Below, piece by piece: positions 31,632 to 39,456 of a DNA stretch of 64,000 nucleotides. A model generated the notes under the pieces. That model made no database searches. It was not told the origin of the DNA and was given only the letters and a program-made list of their open reading frames with translations. Position numbers and translations under genes: made by a program. This stretch comes from Virgibacillus senegalensis (GTDB lineage Bacteria; Bacillota; Bacilli; Bacillales; Amphibacillaceae): NCBI RefSeq assembly GCF_000821245.2, contig NZ_LN611423.1:418417-482416 (forward strand), written 5' to 3'. Position 1 is the first letter of the stretch. Each line of letters opens with the position of its first letter.

Positions 31632-32864
31632 TTACGCTTTCTTTTCCGTCAAGCTGGCAATTTCCACAATCGTGTTCACTGCCTTTTCCATATTTTCAAC
31701 AGAAATAAATTCATACTTTCCGTGAAAATTCTCTCCACCTGTGAAAATATTAGGAGTAGGTAATCCCATAAAAGAAAGCTGCGAGCCATCCGTTCCGCCC
31801 CGGATTGGCTTTACATCCGGCGTAATCCCGAGATTTTCCATCGCCTCATATGCGATATCGACAATTTCCTTCACAGGCTCGATTTTTTCCCGCATGTTGT
31901 AGTACTGATCTTTCATCTCCAGCAAAACAGCACGTTCGCCATATTTCTGTTTCAATTCTTTGACGATCGCTTCGATTTTATTTTTCTTTTCCTCGAATTT
32001 CTGCCTGTCGTGATCGCGAATTATGTAATATAGTTTTGTTTCTTCGACATCTCCTTCAAATGAAATAAGATGGTAAAATCCCTCGTAATCATCGGTGTAC
32101 TCCGGTGCTTCTTCTACAGGCAAAGCAGCATGGAAGGCCATGGCGATTTTTGCCGAATGGACCATTTTATCTTTAGCAGAACCTGGATGCACATTCGTGC
32201 CGTAAAAAGTAAGCCGGGCCGCAGCTGCATTGAAGCTTTCGTATTCAAGCTCACCTAGGGGGCCGCCATCAACCGTATAAGCGTAGTCTGCCTGAAAACG
32301 TTCGACATCAAACCGGTGCGGTCCCCGGCCGATTTCTTCATCTGGTGTAAAAGCTACCCTGATTTTTCCGTGCTTGATTTCCTGATGATTAATTAGATAA
32401 GCCATCGCTGTCATGATTTCTGTGACCCCCGCCTTATTGTCGGCACCCAGGAGTGTTGTTCCATCTGTCGTAATTAATGTATGGTTATGATAATTGGCCA
32501 AGTTGGGAAAATCCGCGGGAGACAGGATGACATTTCGCTCTTCATTTAATACGACATCATTGCCGTCATAGTTCTCCACCAATTGTGGGTTGACACCTTT
32601 TCCGGTAAAATCGGTGGCCGTATCTACATGAGCGAGGAAGCCAATCGTCGGTACCTCCTTATCTGTGTTGGCTGGGAGAGTTGCCATGACATACCCATTA
32701 TCATCGATGGTCACCTCTTCCATGCCGATTTGCTTTAATTCTTCCACTAGCATATTCGCCAGCACCAGCTGACCTGGAGTCGTTGGACAGCTATCTACAC
32801 TTTCGTCTGACTGCGTGTCGACTTTTACATAGCTGGTGAATCGGTCTATGATTTCGTTTTTCAT
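31632..32864 (-). CDS. pepT: peptidase T (tripeptide aminopeptidase)
   Basis: 410-residue M20 zinc peptidase that cuts the N-terminal residue from tripeptides in the cytosol. Zinc motif [12 protein letters not shown] (His/Asp), GADNKAG with bridging Asp, catalytic TPDEEIGRG, and C-terminal [13 protein letters not shown] with zinc His. Size is exactly that of Bacillus PepT. ATG 32864 follows GGAGATGAAG; the open frame upstream lacks a binding site and is excluded. Confidence 0.95.
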   Translation of the reverse strand: MKNEIIDRFTSYVKVDTQSDESVDSCPTTPGQLVLANMLVEELKQIGMEEVTIDDNGYVMATLPANTDKEVPTIGFLAHVDTATDFTGKGVNPQLVENYDGNDVVLNEERNVILSPADFPNLANYHNHTLITTDGTTLLGADNKAGVTEIMTAMAYLINHQEIKHGKIRVAFTPDEEIGRGPHRFDVERFQADYAYTVDGGPLGELEYESFNAAAARLTFYGTNVHPGSAKDKMVHSAKIAMAFHAALPVEEAPEYTDDYEGFYHLISFEGDVEETKLYYIIRDHDRQKFEEKKNKIEAIVKELKQKYGERAVLLEMKDQYYNMREKIEPVKEIVDIAYEAMENLGITPDVKPIRGGTDGSQLSFMGLPTPNIFTGGENFHGKYEFISVENMEKAVNTIVEIASLTEKKA

Positions 32865-33020
32865 ACGCTTCATCTCCATTCTTTTTCTTACCGCTATCTT
32901 ATCATAACTATTTTTCATTCTGGCTGGTTTTGTTTGATAAAGAAAACGTGCAGACTGGCAAGCTTCCAAGCAATCAATCTAAAAGCTACAGCTGTTTGTA
33001 TCAAGTTAGTTTTTAACACC

Positions 33021-33055
33021 AAAAAGGCTCTGCACGCAATTGTACAGAGCCTTTG
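33021..33055. terminator. terminator of the secreted OB-fold gene
   Basis: AAAGGCTCTG / CAGAGCCTTT with A/T runs; minus-strand gene ends seven bases away. Confidence 0.82.
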
Positions 33056-33061
33056 ATTCCA

Positions 33062-35446
33062 TTAACGCAACGTTTCGATCAGACCATTCAGTTCCGCTTT
33101 TACATCTGATGGTATATGCTTGTCAGGCTGTTTGCTGATAAAGTGGACAAGCTTATCATAATGCTTACTGTTCTTCTCGGCTTTTTTCACCTTCGCGAGT
33201 AACGCGGTTTTGATGCCTCCTGGCTGGATATCACTCTCTCCGATAAGCTGACTTATCGACTTGCGTTCGACAGCAGCAAAATCATCAATGCTTCTCGGCT
33301 TTAACTGATAGGTTCCCTTAAATACACTTGCAAGGCCAGTTATCGAAACCACATCTCCGTTTTGAAAAGGAAAGGCGTCGTAATCTGTTCCTGTCCGATT
33401 ATCCAGGCGGACAACGACCGCTTCTCCTGCCGCATTTATTGCTGTGAATTCTGTGGTACCATAATTGTCTGCCTTCTGCAGATCGGTAATTTCGACTGCT
33501 TCCAATTGAACAAGGCTTCCCTGGTAGGAAGACAGTTCTTCCGGACCGATGACAACAGGGCTGGGTACCTCTTCAGATCCGACTATTTCGAACGATTGGA
33601 TATCCAACAATTCTTTTTCTCCATTATAGGTTTCTGTCGTACCGGTAAGCTGGACAATGTCTCCCGGATTCACATCTTGGGCACTTTGGTAAACATAAAT
33701 TCCTGCTGTTTCATCTTGTACATAAAAACCTTTTGCTCCCCAAAGTCCCGAAGCAGATGTTACCGTCCCCTGGATCGTTGCCAATTCACCGTCTTCCAGG
33801 GCACGAACCTGGTCGATTGGAGCAATTGCTGGCAGTTCCGGTGTTTCTTCATCCGGTAGTTCTTCCGGCACAGCATCCGGATCAATTGTCACGGTTTCCG
33901 TCAACAGGTTAGATGAACCTTGTTTGACCCGCAGGTTTGCCTCTCCGCTTACACCGGATTTAATCCGGACATACAACGTCTTGGAAGCATAGCCTTGTTG
34001 GTCCGCATTCAATGTAAAGTAATCGGAATATCCATAATTACTTGACCAGGTTTCACCATCTAAGCTGAACTGGGCAACTTGTTGCCCGCCATCCAGGTAG
34101 ATTCCCAGCCGGAAATCCGATTCACTTCCATTAGCGCCAAGGTTCTCACCAATAAAACGAATTTGAAATTCCTGCATTTCACCCGGCAGGTTATCCTGGT
34201 ACTGTAATTGATACTCCGGATTGGACACCTCTTCACCTGATCCATAAGATCCCGGCTGGAAGGTTGTGCGGTCATACCATTCGTATCCCGAAGGTGGATT
34301 GGACCACGGTTCTGCTTCCGGCTCCGTACTATTTTCCGGTATTTCAAAATCATGAAGTTCGGTCGGCTCATCCAGAGGTATGTCCTGCTCATTAAAATCG
34401 GCATAATCCTCCTGCTCAGCCAGCCAATTGATTAAATTGGTAAGTAGAACTCCATCATCTGCTTCTTCAAAGCCATCGTAAGTCGTTTTCGTTCTGCCAG
34501 TATCTTCTCTTAAGTAAATCGGACTGCTGTCTTCCACAGGAGAAGAATCGCCGATAAAGGCAGCCTTTCCCTGTCCGGCTTTGGAGATAGCCACGAAAGC
34601 TCCCTCGTCGCGTCCGCCTCCATTATATACTCCTTGATCTACAGCAGGCCCCCACGAGGAAACTCCTTCAGGAACATATACAAGCCCTTTTGCTTTCGCA
34701 GGATCGGTAACTGCGATGGTAGCTCCAGCATGAAATGCTACCCCTTCAACTCCTTGCGTAATCCCAAAACTGTCGGAAGGGGCCACAATATCTTCTGCCA
34801 CTCCGTCGCCGATTGCATTAAAGCGAAAACGGACGCCAAAATGGTCGGCAAGCCAATCCGAACTGGATACACCCTGCATCGCTTCCGAGGCTACTTCGTC
34901 TTCTTCAAAACCTTTAGTAGGATTGTCGAATGCACCGCGGCGATAGCCGTTAAAAATTTCACCGGAATCCCAGCGGTTCAAATTTCGGTCAGCATTATAA
35001 TGATCAGCTATATAGAAAACACTTCCACCGTTTTCGACAAATTGTAAAATCGCCGCTTGTTCTGAGTCTTTGAAAGGAATATTGGCTTCTGGAATGACAA
35101 ACACTTGGTAATCCGCCAAATCTTCATACGTAATAGGCGTTGTTTGTCTGAGCTCTTCGACATAATAACCCTCGCCGGCTATCGCTTCCCCAAAATCCGA
35201 AAAAGCGCCATTGATGACCCAGTCAGCTGCTCCTGCCGTCTGACCGTGCGTATTGTCGAATAAAACTTTGGTGTCGTTGTTTTCATTTTCTACCGTCGGT
35301 TCAATGACCGGGGCTGGCGCATCTACAGAAGTAATTGGCAAGTCGTCGTCGGCTTGCACCGTTTCTGGAGCATAACCCTGCAGACAGCCGAATAACACAA
35401 GTACTGCTAAACCACTAAGAAGCTTGTTAATGAAATGTTTCCCCAC
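33062..35446 (-). CDS. large secreted multidomain protein with OB-fold repeats
   Basis: 794 residues. N-terminal signal with a possible lipobox, VLVLFGC (Phe at -2 is unusual). Residues about 55-350 form a domain with TKVLFDNTHGQTAGAADW and FVIPEANIPFKDSEQAAILQ that resembles the class-I glutamine-amidotransferase-like fold of ThuA/DUF4350 proteins. A beta-rich region follows (380-510), then two OB-fold repeats (about 545-620 and 630-720) of the YhcR nuclease type, and a C-terminal helical hairpin. No nuclease active domain is present. Likely extracellular, possibly nucleic-acid or glycan binding; function unknown. Highly acidic, fitting a saline habitat. Confidence 0.65.
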   Translation of the reverse strand: MGKHFINKLLSGLAVLVLFGCLQGYAPETVQADDDLPITSVDAPAPVIEPTVENENNDTKVLFDNTHGQTAGAADWVINGAFSDFGEAIAGEGYYVEELRQTTPITYEDLADYQVFVIPEANIPFKDSEQAAILQFVENGGSVFYIADHYNADRNLNRWDSGEIFNGYRRGAFDNPTKGFEEDEVASEAMQGVSSSDWLADHFGVRFRFNAIGDGVAEDIVAPSDSFGITQGVEGVAFHAGATIAVTDPAKAKGLVYVPEGVSSWGPAVDQGVYNGGGRDEGAFVAISKAGQGKAAFIGDSSPVEDSSPIYLREDTGRTKTTYDGFEEADDGVLLTNLINWLAEQEDYADFNEQDIPLDEPTELHDFEIPENSTEPEAEPWSNPPSGYEWYDRTTFQPGSYGSGEEVSNPEYQLQYQDNLPGEMQEFQIRFIGENLGANGSESDFRLGIYLDGGQQVAQFSLDGETWSSNYGYSDYFTLNADQQGYASKTLYVRIKSGVSGEANLRVKQGSSNLLTETVTIDPDAVPEELPDEETPELPAIAPIDQVRALEDGELATIQGTVTSASGLWGAKGFYVQDETAGIYVYQSAQDVNPGDIVQLTGTTETYNGEKELLDIQSFEIVGSEEVPSPVVIGPEELSSYQGSLVQLEAVEITDLQKADNYGTTEFTAINAAGEAVVVRLDNRTGTDYDAFPFQNGDVVSITGLASVFKGTYQLKPRSIDDFAAVERKSISQLIGESDIQPGGIKTALLAKVKKAEKNSKHYDKLVHFISKQPDKHIPSDVKAELNGLIETLR

Positions 35447-35603
35447 AGTTCCCTCTCCCTTGTTCGTTTATAGTCTTGCTACTTTTACTATACAAGCTAA
35501 TCATTAAGCGAGGGTAAAGGTTTATCAAAAATTCAGAAAACACGCAAATAGACCTATGTGAAAATGATCGAAAAAGAACGAACGCTGATTCTTTTTTCCT
35601 ATA

Positions 35604-36518
35604 TCAGGACATGACTAAATTAGCGATCAGCCAAAGCAGCACAAAACTAATAATAATGGTGATATTCGCAATCGTACCGACAAGTTTCGTATCATAGCGG
35701 AATTCAACAGAATATGCCAATGATGTTGCGGCAGTCGGCAAAATAAGCGCAATTAAAAGGGTGTATTTGAATAACTCTTCAAATGGCAGCAGCCAAAACA
35801 GGCAGAAACCGACGGCAATCCCTGTTGCATATCGAAAAACCAAAAATTTCGTGATGATTTTCAAATTGCTTTTATCGAATTGCAGGTTCAAGTAAATTCC
35901 TAAAATAAGCAGTGATAAAGGCATGTTCGCCTGAGCCACCGTACCCGCTACACCCAGCGCAAATTCAGGCAGCTGCAGGCCAAGCAGATTGATGGCACAT
36001 ACAAGGATGTACGTCATCAGGGGAATCGATTTAAAAATTTTAGCCGTCATCGCTTTGAAGTCAGGCTTTACATCCCCACTGGCAAAGTAGGTTGCCACCA
36101 TATAATTCAATCCAAAAATAACAAAAGCGTTTCCGGCATCGAACATGCCGAAGTACTTCAATCCTTCGCTCCCCCAAATTCCTTCTACAAGCGGAAATGC
36201 AAACAGCCCGATATTGAAACCCGGTAGAGTCATTAGCAGCATCCCTTTGTTAAACGCTCCTTCGTTCCGAAAGATAATGGTACCTAGAAAAGCCATTAAA
36301 CAACCATATGCGAAGGCAATTATCACCAATAAAAATAACGACGGATCGATTACAATATCGCTGAAGCTAACGATAAGCAAACAAGGAAGGGTGACATTCA
36401 AAACAAGGCGGGTCAATCCCTCCCCTTCCCGTTCACGGATAATGTCGAATCTTTTCAAAATGTAACCCAGAATAATAATCGAAATAGAATACAAAAATTG
36501 CTGGTTGAAACTGTCCAT
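35604..36518 (-). CDS. AEC-family transporter (auxin efflux carrier / malate permease type)
   Basis: 304-residue membrane protein with about ten hydrophobic segments in two inverted halves. LVLNVTLPCLLIVSFSD is the conserved first-half motif, MPLSLLILGIYLNLQF the second-half one. Family members carry malate, lactate or other organic acids. Start ATG 36518, eight bases after AGGAGA; the 9 codons upstream in frame are not used. Transcribed alone. Confidence 0.85.
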   Translation of the reverse strand: MDSFNQQFLYSISIIILGYILKRFDIIREREGEGLTRLVLNVTLPCLLIVSFSDIVIDPSLFLLVIIAFAYGCLMAFLGTIIFRNEGAFNKGMLLMTLPGFNIGLFAFPLVEGIWGSEGLKYFGMFDAGNAFVIFGLNYMVATYFASGDVKPDFKAMTAKIFKSIPLMTYILVCAINLLGLQLPEFALGVAGTVAQANMPLSLLILGIYLNLQFDKSNLKIITKFLVFRYATGIAVGFCLFWLLPFEELFKYTLLIALILPTAATSLAYSVEFRYDTKLVGTIANITIIISFVLLWLIANLVMS

Positions 36519-36781
36519 GTAGATGTCTCCTCTGAATATTGGCATTCAAATTTTGGCATATGTAAACAACTATATAACCAGTAAAACAAGGTTTGCAACA
36601 TTTTTTCCCTTTTCATTCAAAGGAAGAAAGGAATTTCTTATAAATTCTCCAACATTTTTCAACACCAATCGTTCAGGATGGCTAAAATCGGCATATACTA
36701 TCACAAATTGAGCAGATGGAATCAATTAATTTTTTCCTGATTATAGTAAAATAAAGGTAATATGCATCAGGAGGAACAGCA

Positions 36782-37627
36782 GTGATCGATAGACTGAAAA
36801 AACATCGTTATTTACTATTTTTTGTCGTTGCCGTTTTGGTAGTTATCGGAGGTTCATTGACCTATCTATTTTCTAAACCCATTCGTTCACAGGATAATAC
36901 CGATATCGTCCCCACCGTGTTTGTACACGGATTTAAAGGGACTTATCGTTCTTTTGATACGTTGCTAAATAGATTGGAAGCCGGAATGCCGGATACAAGA
37001 CGTTTAGTTTTCCGGGTCAATGCGGAGGGGGATTTATCGATTAGAGGAAGGTACTTCAGTCAGGCCCATCCCTTTGTCCAGGTCGTCTTTGAAAACAATC
37101 AGGCGAGCATAGCCGACCAGACAGTCTGGCTACAAAAGGTGATGTCCACCCTGCGTGAGACCTATGGCTTTGAGCAAGCTAATCTGGTTGGACATTCCAT
37201 GGGAGGACTGACTTCCGCCAATTTTTTATTGACCAGCGACGGAGAACATTACCCAACGGTCAATAAGTTGATTGTAATTGGCAGTCCATTTAAGGGAATC
37301 AGTGCGGAAAGGTATTATAAACCAGACAGCAGTGCCGCTGCCGTCGATTTAAGAGTCGACTCACCTGCATTGACATCGATGGTCACTCACAAGGCTGCCT
37401 TCCCTGCACATACGCAAGTGCTTGCTATTGCGGGTGCACTGCAACGTAATGACAATCCGGGCGACGGACTTGTCGCAGTAAGCAGTGCGCTTGGGATCAA
37501 GGACATCGTCCAGAAAGATCATTACCATCAGGAAGTCTTTTTTGACCGGGAAGCTACCCATTCCGGACTGCATGAGCACCTTGGTGTTGATAAGGCCATC
37601 ACTTCCTTTCTTTGGCCTGATTTATAA
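36782..37627 (+). CDS. membrane-anchored alpha/beta hydrolase (DUF915 type)
   Basis: 281 residues. Membrane segment or uncleaved signal at 9-31 (YLLFFVVAVLVVIGGSLTYLF), then the hydrolase: oxyanion region TVFVHGFKGTYRSF, nucleophile elbow GHSMGG with Ser about 140, Asp in NPGDGLVAVSSA and His in EATHSGLHEH. Probably a lipase/esterase-like enzyme facing the outside; substrate unknown. GTG 36782 lies six bases behind GGAGGA. Confidence 0.85.
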   Translation: MIDRLKKHRYLLFFVVAVLVVIGGSLTYLFSKPIRSQDNTDIVPTVFVHGFKGTYRSFDTLLNRLEAGMPDTRRLVFRVNAEGDLSIRGRYFSQAHPFVQVVFENNQASIADQTVWLQKVMSTLRETYGFEQANLVGHSMGGLTSANFLLTSDGEHYPTVNKLIVIGSPFKGISAERYYKPDSSAAAVDLRVDSPALTSMVTHKAAFPAHTQVLAIAGALQRNDNPGDGLVAVSSALGIKDIVQKDHYHQEVFFDREATHSGLHEHLGVDKAITSFLWPDL

Positions 37628-37674
37628 GAAAGCCATTGTGGGGTACAGGGCTGAGACCATCCCCGGGCCAAGTG

Positions 37675-37717
37675 AAAAGAGCGTTGCATTCGCCAGGATG
37701 TAGCCGCTCTTTTTTTA
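37675..37717. terminator. terminator after the hydrolase gene, possibly bidirectional
   Basis: AAAGAGCG / CGCTCTTT arms around a 21-base loop with T-run on both sides. Confidence 0.6.
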
Positions 37718-37945
37718 TGGCTGTTTTCTTAAAAATGGTGCCGTTCGTGAACGATACAAACTTTGCAGCATACCTTCGCTTTCCGCAGGCAATGCCTCGG
37801 TGAGATCCCGCAGCACTTCAAATCGGGGAAGCTTACCAGCCACCTGCAGAAATCGCAGGGTATTTCCGCAGCAATGGATGACCACTCTTGTAAGGATGGA
37901 GCAGTTAGTTCGCATTTTGTATAACAGGATCTGATTTTCCCTCAC
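37715..37945 (-). CDS. possible 76-residue protein, unknown
   Basis: Open frame from GTG 37945. The second half, GKLPRFEVLRDLTEALPAES and on, has protein-like composition and ends right at the bidirectional terminator. There is no good ribosome binding site and no family match, so it is a weak candidate. Confidence 0.25.
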   Translation of the reverse strand: MRENQILLYKMRTNCSILTRVVIHCCGNTLRFLQVAGKLPRFEVLRDLTEALPAESEGMLQSLYRSRTAPFLRKQP

Positions 37946-38020
37946 TCTCTATAGAGAAAAACGGATTACGAAAAATACAACCTGAAAGAAAAGTTTTTTC
38001 CTTCTTTTCTTCGCAGCCTT
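37718..38020. other. intergenic region upstream of czrA
   Basis: Apart from the doubtful minus-strand frame and the czrA promoter at its right edge, nothing is seen. CTCTATAGAG at about 37944 is a short palindrome of unknown meaning. Confidence 0.35.
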
Positions 38021-38049
38021 TTGACACCCGTTGCGAAAAGATTTAGAAT
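38021..38049 (+). promoter_or_regulatory. sigma-A promoter of czrA-czcD
   Basis: TTGACA, 17 bases, TAGAAT: perfect -35, one mismatch at -10. Its start region overlaps the CzrA operator. Confidence 0.85.
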
Positions 38050-38067
38050 ATGAGCATATGCTAATAT
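38046..38067. promoter_or_regulatory. candidate CzrA operator
   Basis: GAATATGAGCATATGCTAATAT contains an imperfect dyad around GCATATGC, resembling ArsR/CzrA operators, and covers the -10 and start point of the czrA promoter, as expected for zinc-relieved autorepression. Confidence 0.6.
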
Positions 38068-38116
38068 ACACACATCTAAAAGCGGATACATAGATTGAAA
38101 GCAGGAGGTCATGTAA

Positions 38117-38446
38117 GTGAAAGACGACTCATACGAGAAGCTTGCCACAACCGACCAGGAAAATCTTGATGAAGAAACATTGTTTATCGTCTCCCAAACG
38201 TTCAAAGCCTTAGGGGATCCAACGAGAATCAGGATTCTTCATCTGCTGTTCAATAAGGAGTATTCGGTAAACGAGATTGCGGATAAATTAAACTTGAAAC
38301 AATCTACTGTCTCCCATCAACTACGTTTTTTGAAAAATCTGCGTCTAGTCAAGTATCGCAGAGCGGGAACCTCGTTGTTTTACTCCCACGATGACCAGCA
38401 CGTCATCCGTATATTGAAAGAGACGATTGAACACGCACTGCACTAA
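38117..38446 (+). CDS. czrA: zinc/cobalt-responsive ArsR-family repressor CzrA
   Basis: 109 residues with winged helix: [40 protein letters not shown]. The alpha-5 metal site is complete: D-x-H in DDQHVIR and H-x2-H in EHALH, the Zn/Co pattern of CzrA/SmtB. Metal binding releases it from DNA. GTG 38117 lies behind GCAGGAGG. Co-transcribed with czcD, 15 bases downstream. Confidence 0.93.
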   Translation: MKDDSYEKLATTDQENLDEETLFIVSQTFKALGDPTRIRILHLLFNKEYSVNEIADKLNLKQSTVSHQLRFLKNLRLVKYRRAGTSLFYSHDDQHVIRILKETIEHALH

Positions 38447-38461
38447 GAAGGAGGAAAAACA

Positions 38462-39412
38462 ATGGGACAAAGTCACAGCCATGGACACGACCACACCCAT
38501 GGTGCAAATAAAAAAGCACTGTTGATCAGTTTTTTCATTACTACAGCTTATATGATCCTTGAAGCAGTCGGCGGTTTCTTAACGAACAGCCTCGCCTTGC
38601 TCTCGGATGCCGGCCATATGCTTAGTGATTCCGTCTCTCTTGGAGTGGGAGTGCTTGCGTTTGTGCTTGGTGAAAAAGTAGCTAATTACAGTAAAACTTA
38701 CGGGTATAAACGCTTTGAAATTCTGGCAGCTCTCTTCAATGGCGTCACGTTAACCTTGATTGCCCTCTACATCTTTTATGAAGCATACCACCGTTTCCAG
38801 GACCCGCCGGAGGTGGCCTCCACGGGGATGCTAGTGATTGCCACTGTCGGATTGCTTGTCAATATTTTTGTCGCCTGGATACTGATGAAAGGCGATACCG
38901 AAGAAAATTTGAATTTACGTGCGGCTTTTCTCCATGTCATCGGTGATTTGCTTGGATCTGTGGGCGCTATTGCAGCAGCGCTTCTAATCCTCTTCTTTAA
39001 TTGGGGATGGGCAGATCCTCTAGCCAGCGTTATCGTCGCCATTTTGGTATTAATCAGCGGGATACGCGTAACCAAAGATGCTTGCCATATACTGATGGAA
39101 GGGACTCCAAAAAACGTCGAAATCGGTGATATCATTGCCGTAATCGAAAACATACCTGGCATTCACAGCATCCATGATTTGCATGTATGGAGTATCACAA
39201 GTGGTCAAAATGCCTTATCCTGCCACGCTGTCGTCAATAACAACCTGTCGATCCAGGACAGCCAAAAACTGCTTCGAACCATTGAAGACCAGCTACAGCA
39301 TCAAGGAATCGGGCATGTAACGATACAAATGGAAAATGAAACACATCCACATGGGGATTCGCATATGTGTAAAGACAGTACACCACCTCGCTCCCACCAA
39401 CCTGGTGAATAG
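38462..39412 (+). CDS. czcD: cation diffusion facilitator CzcD (Zn/Co/Cd efflux)
   Basis: 316-residue antiporter exporting zinc, cobalt or cadmium in exchange for H+/K+. His-rich N-terminus (SHSHGHDHTHG), six membrane segments, the zinc-site pairs in LLSDAGHMLSDSVSL (TM2) and FLHVIGDLLGSVG (TM5), and a cytosolic C-terminal domain with IHDLHVWSITSG; another His-rich tail. GAAGGAGG precedes ATG. Operon with czrA. Confidence 0.94.
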   Translation: MGQSHSHGHDHTHGANKKALLISFFITTAYMILEAVGGFLTNSLALLSDAGHMLSDSVSLGVGVLAFVLGEKVANYSKTYGYKRFEILAALFNGVTLTLIALYIFYEAYHRFQDPPEVASTGMLVIATVGLLVNIFVAWILMKGDTEENLNLRAAFLHVIGDLLGSVGAIAAALLILFFNWGWADPLASVIVAILVLISGIRVTKDACHILMEGTPKNVEIGDIIAVIENIPGIHSIHDLHVWSITSGQNALSCHAVVNNNLSIQDSQKLLRTIEDQLQHQGIGHVTIQMENETHPHGDSHMCKDSTPPRSHQPGE

Positions 39413-39453
39413 AAAAAAGCGTCCGGGCTGCCGATCAGTCCGGACGCTTTTTT
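39413..39453. terminator. bidirectional terminator, czcD / yhgE
   Basis: AAAAAAGCGTCCGG / CCGGACGCTTTTTT stem between converging genes. Confidence 0.9.
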
Positions 39454-39456
39454 GTT

